Positions 1-8,463 of a stretch of DNA of 64,000 nt are shown here, piece after piece. Made by a program: the position numbers and the translations under genes. The notes beneath the pieces were generated by a model. That model was not told the DNA's origin and ran no database searches. It saw only the letters and a program-made list of their open reading frames with translations. Source of the DNA: Ideonella_A sp963843805 (GTDB lineage: Bacteria > Pseudomonadota > Gammaproteobacteria > Burkholderiales > Burkholderiaceae_C); contig CAWJLY010000001.1 in NCBI GenBank assembly GCA_963843805.1, positions 558,001 to 622,000 of the forward strand, written 5' to 3'. The stretch's first letter is position 1; the number at the start of each line of letters is the position of its first letter.

Positions 1-232
1 GGTCAGTTTGAGCTCGCAGCCGGTCACGTCGTGGCGCCCCCGCTTGCAGGATCAGCACGACGTCGTAGGCCGTGCAACCGCCGGTGCCGGCGAGCACGGT
101 TTCCATCGGCCGCGGCGCCAGGTTGCGGCCGCCGCCGTCGACGGCGCCGTCCATGGTCAGCAGATGGCCGCTGCCGGTTTCCGCGATGAAGGCCATGCCG
201 GCCTGCGCCTGCCAATGAATGGTGCATTCCAT
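1..232 (-). CDS. OsmC family protein, 3' part cut by window edge
   Basis: From the ATG at 232 the minus strand reads MECTIHWQAQAGMAFIAETG, followed by a GGGRNLAPRPMETVLAGTGGC stretch. This is typical of the N-terminal half of OsmC/YhfA-type proteins, whose conserved cysteine (here in GGCTAYDV) acts in thiol-dependent reduction of organic hydroperoxides. The frame breaks near 36-46 in a GCGGGGGCGC run. In the next frame the expected continuation RHDVTGCELKL is seen, including a second conserved Cys, so the break is probably a sequencing indel. The gene runs off the left edge. The family is clear, but whether it is an Ohr, OsmC or YhfA subtype cannot be decided from this part. Confidence 0.8.
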   Translation of the reverse strand, partial: MECTIHWQAQAGMAFIAETGSGHLLTMDGAVDGGGRNLAPRPMETVLAGTGGCTAYDVVLILQAGAPRRDRLRAQTD

Positions 233-426
233 GTCGGTTGGGTGTCCTGTGGGCCTGGAAGGATAGAGAGCAAATCCGGCTGAGGCAGTGTGCCGCCCAA
301 AAAGCGATGCCGCTTCGCAACGCGCATATTGCAGCGCAGCAATGGAGCGTATAGACTGCAGTTGCAGAGGCGGTGGCTAACCCCCCTCGACCGATTGTCT
401 CCTCCACCTCCTCCAATGGTGGATTC

Positions 427-457
427 AACCCAAGGCAGCAATGCCTTGGGTTTTTTT
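427..457 (+). terminator. Rho-independent terminator upstream of ilvA
   Basis: A perfect 11-bp stem (AACCCAAGGCA / TGCCTTGGGTT) with a GCAA tetraloop is followed by a run of seven T on the plus strand. It lies about 60 bp before the ilvA start. The only gene upstream (the OsmC family gene) is on the other strand, so the terminator must serve either a short plus-strand transcript from 233-426 or a leader of ilvA. No leader peptide rich in Ile, Val, Leu or Thr codons was found. Confidence 0.85.
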
Positions 458-517
458 CATTGTGCAAGCCCGGCCCGTATCATCCGGCGCCGCGACTTGC
501 CTCGATCGAGGAATCTC

Positions 518-2143
518 ATGGCCGGCCTGAAAAAATCAGCTCGAAAAGCCTCCACTGATCGATCGCCACGCCGTGCCGTCGGCGCGCGCGGCAGGGCGTC
601 GGTGCAACCGCTGTCCGAAACCGACTACCTGAAAAAGATCCTGACCGCACGCGTCTACGACGTGGCGCATGAAACGGCACTCGAGCCGGCACGGCGCCTG
701 TCAGCCCGCACCGGCAATCAGGTCCTGCTCAAGCGCGAGGATACGCAGCCGGTTTTCAGCTTCAAGCTGCGCGGCGCCTACAACAAGATGTCGCTTCTGA
801 GCAGCCGACCAGCGCGGCCGCGGCGTGATCTGCGCATCCGCCGGCAACCATGCGCAAGGCGTTGCGCTTGCGGCCCGCCACCTCGGTTGCACCGCATTGA
901 TCGTGATGCCGGTCACCACGCCGACTTTGAAGATCGACGCCGTCAAGGCACTTGGCGCGCACCGTGGTCCTGCACGGCGAAAGCTTCACCGATGCCTACG
1001 GCCATGCCCTCGAGCTGGAGAAACAGCGCGGCCTGAGCTTCGTCCATCCGTTCGACGATCCCGACGTGATTGCCGGCCAGGGCACGGTGGCGATGGAGAT
1101 CCTGCGCCAGCACCAGGGGCCGATCCACGCGGTCTTCGTCGCGATCGGCGGCGGCGGCTTGATCGCCGGGGTGGCTGCCTATATCAAGGCCGTGCGGCCG
1201 GAGATCAAGGTCATCGGCGTGCAGACCAGCGACTCCGACGCCATGGTGCGCTCGGTCAAGGCCGGCAAACGCGTCCAGCTGCACGACGTCGGGCTGTTTT
1301 CGGACGGCACCGCGGTCAAACTGGTCGGCGGCGAGACGTTTCGGCTGGCTCGCCAATGGGTCGACGACTACGTACTGGTCGACACCGATGCAACTTGCGC
1401 GGCCATCAAGGATGTGTTCGAGGACACGCGCAGCATTCTCGAGCCCGCCGGTGCCTTGAGCGTTGCGGGTCTGAAGCAATACGCACAGCAACACCAGTTG
1501 CAGGGAGAAACGCTGGTTGCGATCGCCTGCGGTGCCAACATGAACTTCGACCGCCTTCGCTTCGTCGCCGAGCGCGCCGAAATCGGCGAAGCGCGCGAAG
1601 CGCTGTTGGCCGTCACCATCCCCGAGGCCCGCGGCAGCTTTCGGCATTTCTGCTCGTTGATCGGGCCGCGCTCGGTGACCGAATTCAACTACCGGATATC
1701 CGACGCCTCGCTGGCGCATGTATTCGTCGGGCTTGTCGACCAGCGATCGCGAAGAGTCGAGCCGACTGACCGCCGAGTTCATTCGGCACGGTTTCGAAAC
1801 CCTCGACCTGACCCACGACGAACTCGCCAAACAGCACCTGCGCCATCTGGTCGGCGGGCGCAGCAGCCTGGCCGCTGATGAACGTTTGTTCCGCTTTGTT
1901 TTTCCGGAGCGGCCAGGGGCACTGATGCGATTTTTGTCGAGCATGCATCCGGACTGGAATATCAGCCTGTTCCACTACCGCAACCAGGGCGCCGACTACG
2001 GCCGGATCCTGGTCGGCATCCAGGTGCCCCGTGGCGACCGCAAGGCGCTGCGCCGGTTTCTGGACGAACTCGGCTATTCGTGGCAGGACGAAACCGACAA
2101 TCCGGCGTACCGCATGTTTCTTCGTCAAGGCGACGCCGAGTAA
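518..2143 (+). CDS. ilvA: Biosynthetic threonine ammonia-lyase, frame broken three times
   Basis: PLP-dependent enzyme that deaminates threonine to 2-oxobutanoate, the first committed step of isoleucine synthesis. The N-terminal catalytic domain shows the PLP lysine motif FSFKLRGAYNKM, then SAGNHAQGVA and the glycine-rich phosphate loop AIGGGGLIAG. The C-terminal part is a regulatory ACT-like region (LTAEFIRHGFETLDL; FVFPERPGALMRFLSSM) found in the long, feedback-regulated class. Total length is about 540 residues, as expected for that class. The reading frame changes near 800-825, 950 and 1735. At the last site CTTGTCG replaces the expected CTGTCG, which is one extra T. The ATG at 518 gives a basic extension of roughly 30 residues, so a later start is possible. 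The stop codon lies inside the end of a palindromic repeat. Confidence 0.92.
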
Positions 2144-2291
2144 GTCCCTGCGAGCGTTGCGCGCCCCGCTTCGGGAGGGGTGCAAGGCGCAACAACCGCA
2201 GCCGTAGCCCCCGCCACGGCGAGGATCTGCAACGCCGCAGACCGCACGAAGCGGAGATGCGCGCGCCACGAGCGACTTGTTCAGCGTTGCC
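2129..2291. repeat. Palindromic MITE-like element, copy 1
   Basis: About 163 bp with inverted ends (left GCCGAGTAAGTCC, right CGACTTGTTCAGCG) and an internal imperfect hairpin. In reverse orientation it matches the element at 4639-4799 over its whole length, including the blocks GCAAGGCGCAA, CGGCGAGGAT and TGCAACGCCGCAGAC. Its left end contains the last codons and stop of ilvA, and its right end lies 8 bp from the gspC stop codon. It carries no ORF of its own, so any mobility would depend on a transposase elsewhere. Confidence 0.8.
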
Positions 2292-2299
2292 TGAAAGCG

Positions 2300-3019
2300 T
2301 TACTGCCTCGGCGTCGCCGCGTTCGGCACGCCCTGGCGGTTCGATGGCGCCGCTTCGGCCAGCTCGAAATTGCCAGGCATGCCACGAATTTCGTAGCTCT
2401 GCGGAGCAGCCGGGTTCGAGGTAGGGGGTGGCAGCGGGGCGGGCATGGCGGGCGGCGGAGGAGCAGCTCCTTGCGCCGACCCCGGGGCCATCATCGGCGG
2501 CGGAACCGGGGCGCCGATGGGTGGCGGCATGGCCACCGCACCGATCTGCGCCAGGCTGCCGGTTGCCGGTGCGGCGGGAGGTGGCAGTTCGAGAATGAAG
2601 GTGGTGGCGCCGCCCGCGCGATCTCCAATCCGCGCGCTGCGCAAGGCTACCGACCACAACGAGAACTGGGAGTCGAGCGGGTCACCGACGCGATAAGCCT
2701 TGGGCGGTGCACCGTCGATCGATATCAATGCCACGCCTGGTGCGGGGCGGTCGTCGTGGGACCGTTTGGCCGATGTTGCAACGACACCCGTCAAGCGGAA
2801 CCGGCTGGCCGCGGTGGGCGCCGCAGCAGCTTCTGGTCCGGATTCGACCCGCGGCGAGCCAAGCAGTCGGCTCAGATCGGCACCCGACAGCGGACCATTG
2901 ATGGCGACGCGGGCACCGACCGGGACAGGCTGCGCCGGCGTTGCCAGCCGCAACGCCCAGAACACCACTGAAGCTGCGGCCAGCCCCCAGAGCAGCATGG
3001 CGAAGAGTCGAGAACTCAT
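2300..3019 (-). CDS. gspC: Type II secretion inner-membrane protein GspC-like
   Basis: GspC bridges the inner-membrane platform and the outer-membrane secretin of the type II secretion system. The protein has 239 residues. It starts with a short cytoplasmic MSSRLF, one membrane helix (about residues 7-24), then a periplasmic homology region with FRLTGVVATSAKRS and ALISIDGAPPKAYRVGD around residues 75-125. The last 100 residues are rich in Pro, Ala and Met, and no PDZ domain is visible, as is common for shorter GspC forms. It is transcribed away from gspG, with the two start codons only about 50 bp apart, so they must share a very compact promoter region or overlap in control. A longer start at 3067 exists, but the ATG at 3019 puts the membrane helix in the right place. 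Confidence 0.82.
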   Translation of the reverse strand: MSSRLFAMLLWGLAAASVVFWALRLATPAQPVPVGARVAINGPLSGADLSRLLGSPRVESGPEAAAAPTAASRFRLTGVVATSAKRSHDDRPAPGVALISIDGAPPKAYRVGDPLDSQFSLWSVALRSARIGDRAGGATTFILELPPPAAPATGSLAQIGAVAMPPPIGAPVPPPMMAPGSAQGAAPPPPAMPAPLPPPTSNPAAPQSYEIRGMPGNFELAEAAPSNRQGVPNAATPRQ

Positions 3020-3069
3020 GCGCGGATTATCATGGATGGGACGGCCAACGCGCCATGCACCATCCACCC

Positions 3070-3522
3070 ATGAAACTCAGCCTGCAATCGTCTCGACCGT
3101 CTCGAAGCCAGCCGTCTCAGCGCGGCTTCACCTTGATCGAACTGATGGTGGTGCTGGTGATCATCGGCCTGCTGGCCGCCTTGATCGTGCCCAATGTGCT
3201 CAATCGCGCCGAAGATGCGCGAGTCACTGCGGCCCGCACCGACGTCAACAATCTGATGCAGGCGCTCAAGCTGTACCGGCTCGACAACCAGCGTTATCCG
3301 AGCGCCGAGCAAGGCCTGCAAAGCCTGGTCGCCCGGCCGACCACCGGTGTGTTGCCGCCCAACTGGAAGCCCTACCTCGACAAATTGCCGTCCGACCCTT
3401 GGGCCAAGCCTTATCAATACGCCAATCCAGGGGTCAAAGGCGAGATCGATGTTTTCAGTTATGGCGCCGATGGTGTCGCCGGCGGAGAGGGCAACGATGC
3501 CGACATCGGCTCGTGGCAGTGA
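3070..3522 (+). CDS. gspG: Type II secretion major pseudopilin GspG
   Basis: Main subunit of the type II secretion pseudopilus. A short basic leader ends in QRG, followed by FTLIELMVVLVIIGLLAA: prepilin peptidase is expected to cut between G and F and methylate the Phe, and Glu5 of the mature protein is present. The body contains the family signatures LIVPNVLNRAEDARVTAA, DNQRYPSAEQGLQSL and DPWAKPYQYANPG, and the C-terminal calcium-site region VFSYGADGVAGGEGNDADIG. Length is 150 residues, normal for GspG. ATGs at 3055 and 3070 are both in frame; 3070 was chosen because it gives an ordinary leader. First gene of the forward gsp operon. Confidence 0.95.
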   Translation: MKLSLQSSRPSRSQPSQRGFTLIELMVVLVIIGLLAALIVPNVLNRAEDARVTAARTDVNNLMQALKLYRLDNQRYPSAEQGLQSLVARPTTGVLPPNWKPYLDKLPSDPWAKPYQYANPGVKGEIDVFSYGADGVAGGEGNDADIGSWQ

Positions 3523-3557
3523 TTCGTGTCATTGGCTGACCCTGGGGACGTGAGCTG

Positions 3558-4052
3558 ATGGCGCGCCGGGTCCGCGGCTTCACGCTGATCGAATTGATGG
3601 TCGTGATTGCGATCATCGCGATTGCCGCTGGCGCTGCCACGCTGGCACTGCGCGACCCGACCGAAACACGCCTGGAGCGCGAGGCGGCGCGGCTGTCGGC
3701 CTTGCTCGAGGTGGCACGCACACAATCCCGCACGCTGGGCGTTGCGGTCGTTTGGACACCGGTCGACGCCTTCGGTGCCACTCAACCCGCCGCTCGGGCA
3801 ACCACAGAACGAGCCGATTTCAGATTTGCCGGTCTGCCCGACGATCAGGATTTGCCCACCCGCTGGCTGGATCCGGAAATCCGCGTCGAAATCGCCGGCG
3901 AGCGGCAGATCGTGCTTGGCCCCGAGCCGCTGATCGGCGCCCAGCACATCGTGCTGCGGCTCGGCCAGCAGCAGCTCGGCCTCGACACCGACGGGCTCGG
4001 ACCGTTTGTCGTGCGCAAGCTGGATGACGGCAATCGAGCCCCTGCCAACTGA
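3558..4052 (+). CDS. gspH: Type II secretion minor pseudopilin GspH
   Basis: Minor pseudopilin of the type II secretion tip complex. The leader MARRVRG is followed by FTLIELMVVIAIIAIAAGAA with the G/F cleavage site and Glu5. The rest is variable beta-rich sequence, 164 residues in all, matching GspH in length. It lies 35 bp after gspG. Its TGA stop falls inside the 5-bp target duplication CTGAG of the palindromic element that follows, so the insertion happened exactly at the end of the gene without changing the protein. Confidence 0.9.
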   Translation: MARRVRGFTLIELMVVIAIIAIAAGAATLALRDPTETRLEREAARLSALLEVARTQSRTLGVAVVWTPVDAFGATQPAARATTERADFRFAGLPDDQDLPTRWLDPEIRVEIAGERQIVLGPEPLIGAQHIVLRLGQQQLGLDTDGLGPFVVRKLDDGNRAPAN

Positions 4053-4217
4053 GTACCCCATTTCACAAATACGCTCACGTGAAATCGCGCATTCCGGGCC
4101 ATGGCGGCGTTGCAAATCCTCGCGATACCTGCAGGTAGCGCTGCGGTTTGCGCCTTGCCCTGACCCGCAATGCATCGATTTCATCACGAGCACGTATTTG
4201 TGAAATGGGGTACTGAG
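4049..4217. mobile_element. Palindromic MITE-like element, copy 2, with target duplication
   Basis: The element spans 4054-4212 and is bounded by 20-bp perfect terminal inverted repeats (left end TACCCCATTTCACAAATACG, its reverse complement at 4193-4212). It is flanked by a perfect 5-bp direct repeat, CTGAG, at 4049-4053 and 4213-4217, the mark of a transposition event. There is no coding capacity. The centre (about 4103-4160) carries GGCGTTGCAAATCCTCGC and GCTGCGGTTTGCGCCTTGC, the same two blocks found in the element at 4639-4799, although the terminal repeats of the two differ. It separates gspH from gspI and leaves only 27 bp before the gspI start. Confidence 0.85.
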
Positions 4218-4244
4218 AGCTGGCGGCTACGCCGGCAACGCTGC

Positions 4245-4607
4245 ATGGCGGATCGCGCCCGCGGCTTCACGCTGATCGAGGTGCTGGTTGCGCTTGCCAT
4301 CGTTGCCGTGACACTCGGCGCCGGGCTGCAGGCAGCCGGTGCATTGACTCGCAACGCGCAGCGGTTGGGCGAGGTCAGCGAGGCCCAGTGGTGCGCTGAC
4401 AACCAGCTCGGCGCTCTGCGCCTGACGCGGCAGTTTCCTGACGTTGGCGATCTCGATTTCGAGTGTAACCAGCTGGGCCGGTCCTATCGCGGCAAACTGG
4501 TTGTCCGGCCGACGCCGAATCCGACGTTTCGCCGTGTCGATGCGGTGATGAGCGACGCCGAGGGGCAGCCGCTGCTGAGCGTATCGACCGTGGTGGGCCG
4601 ACTGTGA
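4245..4607 (+). CDS. gspI: Type II secretion minor pseudopilin GspI
   Basis: Minor pseudopilin of the secretion tip complex. MADRARG/FTLIEVLVALAIVAVTL shows the G/F processing site and Glu5, followed by GLQAAGALTRNAQRL and the GspI-typical WCADNQLGALRL. It has 120 residues, the usual size. The ATG at 4245 gives a seven-residue leader; an upstream in-frame ATG at 4170 lies inside the palindromic element and is unlikely. The stop overlaps the GTG start of gspJ, so the two are probably translationally coupled. Confidence 0.9.
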   Translation: MADRARGFTLIEVLVALAIVAVTLGAGLQAAGALTRNAQRLGEVSEAQWCADNQLGALRLTRQFPDVGDLDFECNQLGRSYRGKLVVRPTPNPTFRRVDAVMSDAEGQPLLSVSTVVGRL

Positions 4608-5454
4608 CCTTCATTCCTGTCGAGCGGCGTGCAGTCAGGGCAACGCTGAACAAGTCCCTCACGGCGCGCGCATCCCCGCTTCGGGCAGTCTGCGGCGTTG
4701 CAAATCCTCGCCGTAGCGGCGGCTATGGCTGCGGTTTGCGCCTTGCAGCACACCCCGAAGCGGGGTGCGCACGCTCGCGGGGACTTATTCAGCGTCGCCT
4801 TGGCGGATTCACACTGGTCGAGGTGCTGGTCGCCCTGATGATCATGGCCGTGCTTGCGGTGATGGCCTGGCGCGGTGTCGACGGCATCACCCGCAGCCGC
4901 GACATCAGCAACGCCCAGCTGCAACGCAGCCTGCTGCTCAATACGGTGATTGCGCAATGGGAGCAGGACCTCGCCTCGTTGCAGGAGACGCCGGTGGTGC
5001 CGTCGTTGAGCTTCGACGGCCGCTCGATGCGTCTGATCCGCCGTGCGCCAGGTGGCCTGCAGGTGGTTGTCTGGTCGCTGCGTCTCGTCGACCGTGCTGG
5101 TGACACCAGTTGGCGGTGAGCCGCTGCAGGGCATGGTCTGGCAGCGCTGGGCCGGACCGGCTGTGACCTTGCGCAACGAGTTGCAGGAGAGCTGGCTGCT
5201 CAGCCAGCAGTTGCAAGGCAACGAGCCGGGCCACGTCAATGTGATGGATGGACTGACTCAATGGCAGGTCTACTTCTTTCGTGGCAACGCCTGGAGCAAT
5301 GCGCAGTCCAGCGGCGACCGCGCTCCCGGCACCACCTTCGTGCCGCTGCAGGTCGAGCTGCCGACCGGGGTGCGCCTGGTCCTCGAGATGGCAGCCCGGC
5401 CAGTTGCGGCAGGGCAGCCTGACCCGCGACGTCGTGCTGGGCCCGCAATCATGA
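4604..5454 (+). CDS. gspJ: Type II secretion minor pseudopilin GspJ with element-derived leader; frame broken
   Basis: Minor pseudopilin. From the GTG at 4604, which overlaps the gspI stop, the frame runs 68 residues before the processing site RRLGG/FTLVEVLVALMIMAV. Normal leaders are 5-15 residues. The excess is encoded by the palindromic repeat at 4639-4799, which reads through without a stop. An internal TTG at 4736 would give a leader of about 24 residues. The mature part has the GspJ signature LAVMAWRGVDGITRS. The frame breaks near 5095-5115 and again near 5395; the gene then ends in LTRDVVLGPQS at 5454, where TGA overlaps the ATG of gspK. The breaks look like sequencing indels. Whether the altered leader still allows processing is not known. 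Confidence 0.85.
4639..4799. repeat. Palindromic MITE-like element, copy 3, inside gspJ leader
   Basis: 161 bp with inverted ends GGCAACGCTGAACAAGTCC and GGACTTATTCAGCGTCGCC (two mismatches) and a nested central hairpin. It is the reverse-orientation relative of the element at 2129-2291 and shares its core with the element at 4054-4212. No clear target duplication is seen. It lies within the gspJ reading frame between the start codon and the prepilin cleavage site. Confidence 0.8.
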
Positions 5455-6491
5455 TTCTGGGCACCCGTCCTCGCCATCCTCGCCGCCGCCAGCGCGGCGC
5501 CGCGCTGCTGCTGGCGATGTTGATCGTCACGCTGGTGGCGACGCTGGCCGGTGCGATGGTCTGGCAGCAATGGCGGGCGATCCAGGTCGAGGCTGCCGAA
5601 CGCGCCCGCACCCAATCGGCCTGGATCCTGGTCGGCGCGCTCGACTGGGCGCGGCTGATCCTGCGCGAGGACAAGACGACGGTCGATCACCTCGGCGAGC
5701 CCTGGGCGGTGCCGCTGGCCGAAGCCCGGCTGTCGAGTTTTCTGGCCGCCGACAACAGCAATTCGGACGACGGCCCCGAAGCCTTCCTGTCGGGCAGCAT
5801 CAGCGACATGCAGGGCCGCTACAACCTCGGCAACCTGGTCTCAGGCGGTGAGGTGGTGCCGGCCGAACTCGATGCGCTGCAGCGTCTGTTCAGCAATCTG
5901 GGAATCGACAGCTCCACCGCATTGACAATCGCCGAAGGCCTGCGCGACGCCGGTCCGGGAGTGAGCAATCCGAACGCCGCGGCGCCCGCCGCGCCCGCCA
6001 GCAGCAGCAGCAGCGCGCCGGTCGCCAGTCCCATCGCAGGCAAGACCGAGGTCACCACGCGGGCGCCCAACCCCAACCCGCCGCTGCGCCCGCAGCGCGT
6101 CGAACAGCTGGCCTGGTTCGGGGTGGATGCCGCCTCGATCCAGCGCATGGCGGCTTATGTTGCACTGCTGCCGGCCGCCACCGCGCTGAATCTGAACACC
6201 GCTTCGCCGGAAGTGATGGCCGCAGTGATCGACGGCATCGATCTCGCCGGTGCGCAGCGCCTGGTGCGCGCTCGCGAACGCAGCCCGTTCAACAACCTCG
6301 ACAACGTCCGCACCGTACTCGGCGAAGCCTTCAAGCCCGACGATCGCCGGATGGGCGTGACCTCCAACTTCTTCGAAGTCAGCGGCCGCCTGCGACTGGG
6401 CAACCGCACGCTCGAGGAGCGTTCGCTGGTCCAGCGGGTGCAGCGCGAAGTCACCGTGCTGACTCGCGAACGGGTCAATCTGCAGAACTGA
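5451..6491 (+). CDS. gspK: Type II secretion minor pseudopilin GspK
   Basis: Large minor pseudopilin that caps the pseudopilus tip. The basic leader ending RRRQRG is followed by AALLLAMLIVTLVATLAGA. As is usual for GspK the residue after the cut is not Phe and Glu5 is absent. Family signatures include DMQGRYNLGNLV and ALNLNTASPEVMAAVIDGID, then NLDNVRTVLGE. The 346-residue protein has a Ser/Ala/Pro-rich linker in the middle (about residues 170-200). Its ATG overlaps the gspJ stop (ATGA). After it there is a gap of about 180 bp without a recognisable gene or terminator. Confidence 0.93.
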   Translation: MILGTRPRHPRRRQRGAALLLAMLIVTLVATLAGAMVWQQWRAIQVEAAERARTQSAWILVGALDWARLILREDKTTVDHLGEPWAVPLAEARLSSFLAADNSNSDDGPEAFLSGSISDMQGRYNLGNLVSGGEVVPAELDALQRLFSNLGIDSSTALTIAEGLRDAGPGVSNPNAAAPAAPASSSSSAPVASPIAGKTEVTTRAPNPNPPLRPQRVEQLAWFGVDAASIQRMAAYVALLPAATALNLNTASPEVMAAVIDGIDLAGAQRLVRARERSPFNNLDNVRTVLGEAFKPDDRRMGVTSNFFEVSGRLRLGNRTLEERSLVQRVQREVTVLTRERVNLQN

Positions 6492-6670
6492 GAATCCGGC
6501 CGTGCCCTGCTCCGGGCGCCGATAACCCGCGAGAAAAACCCTGAAACGGGCCGGCAACATTCCGGCCGGCTGTCCTACCTACAATCCGTCGACCGAACAT
6601 CCTGCAGGGCTGATCCTGCAAGACGCTCACCCCATCCCCCATCACGCGCCCCCCGACCGACACGAGCCAC

Positions 6671-7936
6671 ATGTCCCTGCTGGTGATCCAGATGACCCCG
6701 AAGCCGCGACTGCGTGCTCGCGGCCAGCGCAATGGCTCGACTGAGGCCCCCACCGATGCATCGCCCGGGGGCGAGTTTGTCTATGCCTGGAGCAGCGACG
6801 CACGGCATGTACGACCGGCACGGTCGCGGCGCAGCTGCAATGATGCCGAAAGCCGATTCGGTGATCGCCGTACTGGCCGATGTCGATGTCAGCTGGCACC
6901 GCCTGCTGATCCCGAAGGCGCCGGGGAATCGGCTGCGTGCCGCGCTGGCCGGGATGATGGAGGAGGTGCTGCTCGACGATACCGAGCAGGCGCACTTCGC
7001 ACTCGGGCCCGATGCCAGGCCCGGCGAAATCGGGCTGGTTGCCGTCACCAACGGCCGCTGGCTGGGCGAGCAGCTGGCCATTCTCGATCGAGCCAATCTG
7101 ACGGTGGATCGCATCGCGCCGATGGCCTGGCCGAGTGATCCGCCGAATGGCCATTTCACCGTAACCGGTGACGAAGGCGGTGCGGGTGGCGCCATCACCC
7201 TGAGCTGGGCCGATGGCAACGGCGTGGCCGTTCTCGACGTACAAGGCGGATTGGCTCGGGCACTGCTGCCGTTGGAGTTGCCGCCTGAAGTGCATTTCAG
7301 TGCAACGCCTGGCTGCAGCGGCCGCCGCTGAAGCCTGGCTTGGCGCGCCGGTCAGCCTGCTGACCGACAACGAGCGCCTGCTGCAAGCCGCCAATTCGCC
7401 ATGGAATCTTCGCCAGTTCGAGTTGGCGCGCCGTCACACGCGGCAGCCGGGCGTTGCGCGATGGCTGGCGCAGCCTGTTGGGCCCGGCCTGGCGCCCTGC
7501 CCGCATCGGGCTGGCTGCCCTGCTGCTGGTGCAACTGGTCGGACTCAACCTGTGGGCCGCCCAGCTGCGCGCCCAGGTGCGCGACAAACGTGCCGAGATG
7601 GTTGCGGTGCTGCAGACCAGCTTTCCGCAAGTCACCGGCATACTGGATGCGCCATTGCAGATGCGCCGCGAGGTGCAGACGCTGCGCGCGCAAGCCGGCA
7701 TTGCCGGCCCGGCCGATCTCGAACCCTTGATGGACGCCGCTGCAGCGGCCTGGCCGGTCGGCAAACCGCCGGCCGACACGCTGCGCTTCGAGCCCGGACT
7801 CCTGAGTGTGCCGGCAGCCGATTGGCGACCAGACGAAATCGAGCGGTTCAATTCGATGTTGCGGGCCAGTGGCTATTCGGCCGTGCTTGCCGACGGCCGC
7901 CTGAGGCTTTCCGCCATCGCCGGGCCAGGGTCGTGA
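6671..7936 (+). CDS. gspL: Type II secretion inner-membrane protein GspL, frame broken three times
   Basis: GspL links the cytoplasmic ATPase GspE to the membrane platform. The cytoplasmic actin-like part includes MPKADSVIAVLADVDVSWHR, VAVTNGRWLGEQLAILDRA and ITLSWADGNGVAVLDVQGG. One membrane helix (IGLAALLLVQLVGLNLWAAQ, encoded near 7505-7565) is followed by a periplasmic domain with FPQVTGILDAPLQMRREV and DEIERFNSMLRASGYSA, as in GspL. The frame changes near 6835, 7320 and 7480, each time with convincing continuation in a neighbouring frame, so the total of about 420 residues is close to normal. Its TGA overlaps the ATG of gspM. Confidence 0.87.
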
Positions 7937-8463
7937 TGGCCGCCAACCCGTCTGCCATTGCCGGCACCGCTGCATCGCGCACACAGACACTGCGCACGAC
8001 GGTTGCCACCCGATGGAAATCGTTTGCGCCGCGGGAGCGCACGGCTCTGGCGATTGCCGGCGCTGCCATCTTCCTCGTTCTGCTCTGGATCATTGCGCTG
8101 CAACCCGCGCTGCGGACGTGGCGCGAAGCGCCAGCGCAGATCGCGGCGCTGGAGGCCGAGTTGCAGAGCATGCGCGCGTTGGCTGCCGAGACAGGCAGCC
8201 TGCGCAGCGCCACGCCGGTGTCGAGAAGCCAGGCAGTCGCAGCGCTGGAAGCCGCCACGCGTGAGCTCGGCGGCAGCGGTCGATTGGCCGTGGTGGGTGA
8301 CCGCGCCACGCTGACGATCGACGGCGCCGACCCGCGGCGGCTGATCCAGTGGCTCGAGCTGGCGCGCAGCGCGGCGCGCGCCCGCCCGATCGAGATGCAG
8401 ATTGTGCGGGGCCCGCGTGGCTTTGCCGGCTCGCTGGTGGTCGTATTGAGTGCGAGCCCATGA
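7936..8463 (+). CDS. gspM: Type II secretion protein GspM
   Basis: Bitopic inner-membrane partner of GspL. It has 175 residues: a cytoplasmic stretch ending FAPRERTALAIAGA, one membrane helix (about residues 38-56, IFLVLLWIIALQPAL), and a periplasmic part starting WREAPAQIAALEAELQSM, typical of GspM. The start overlaps the gspL stop and its own stop overlaps the gspN ATG, so gspL, gspM and gspN form a tightly coupled string. Confidence 0.88.
   Translation: MAANPSAIAGTAASRTQTLRTTVATRWKSFAPRERTALAIAGAAIFLVLLWIIALQPALRTWREAPAQIAALEAELQSMRALAAETGSLRSATPVSRSQAVAALEAATRELGGSGRLAVVGDRATLTIDGADPRRLIQWLELARSAARARPIEMQIVRGPRGFAGSLVVVLSASP

Noticed and set aside
341..379. Short ORF of about 12 codons as an ilvA leader peptide
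   Set aside because: It holds only one Ile codon and no Val, Leu or Thr, and there are no alternative hairpins, so classical attenuation is not supported.
360..426. CCTCCACCTCCTCCA before the terminator, recalling the 3' end of a tmRNA
   Set aside because: No matching 5' end, T-arm or tag-peptide frame in the right distance; the upstream 230 bases are an OsmC-family gene on the other strand.
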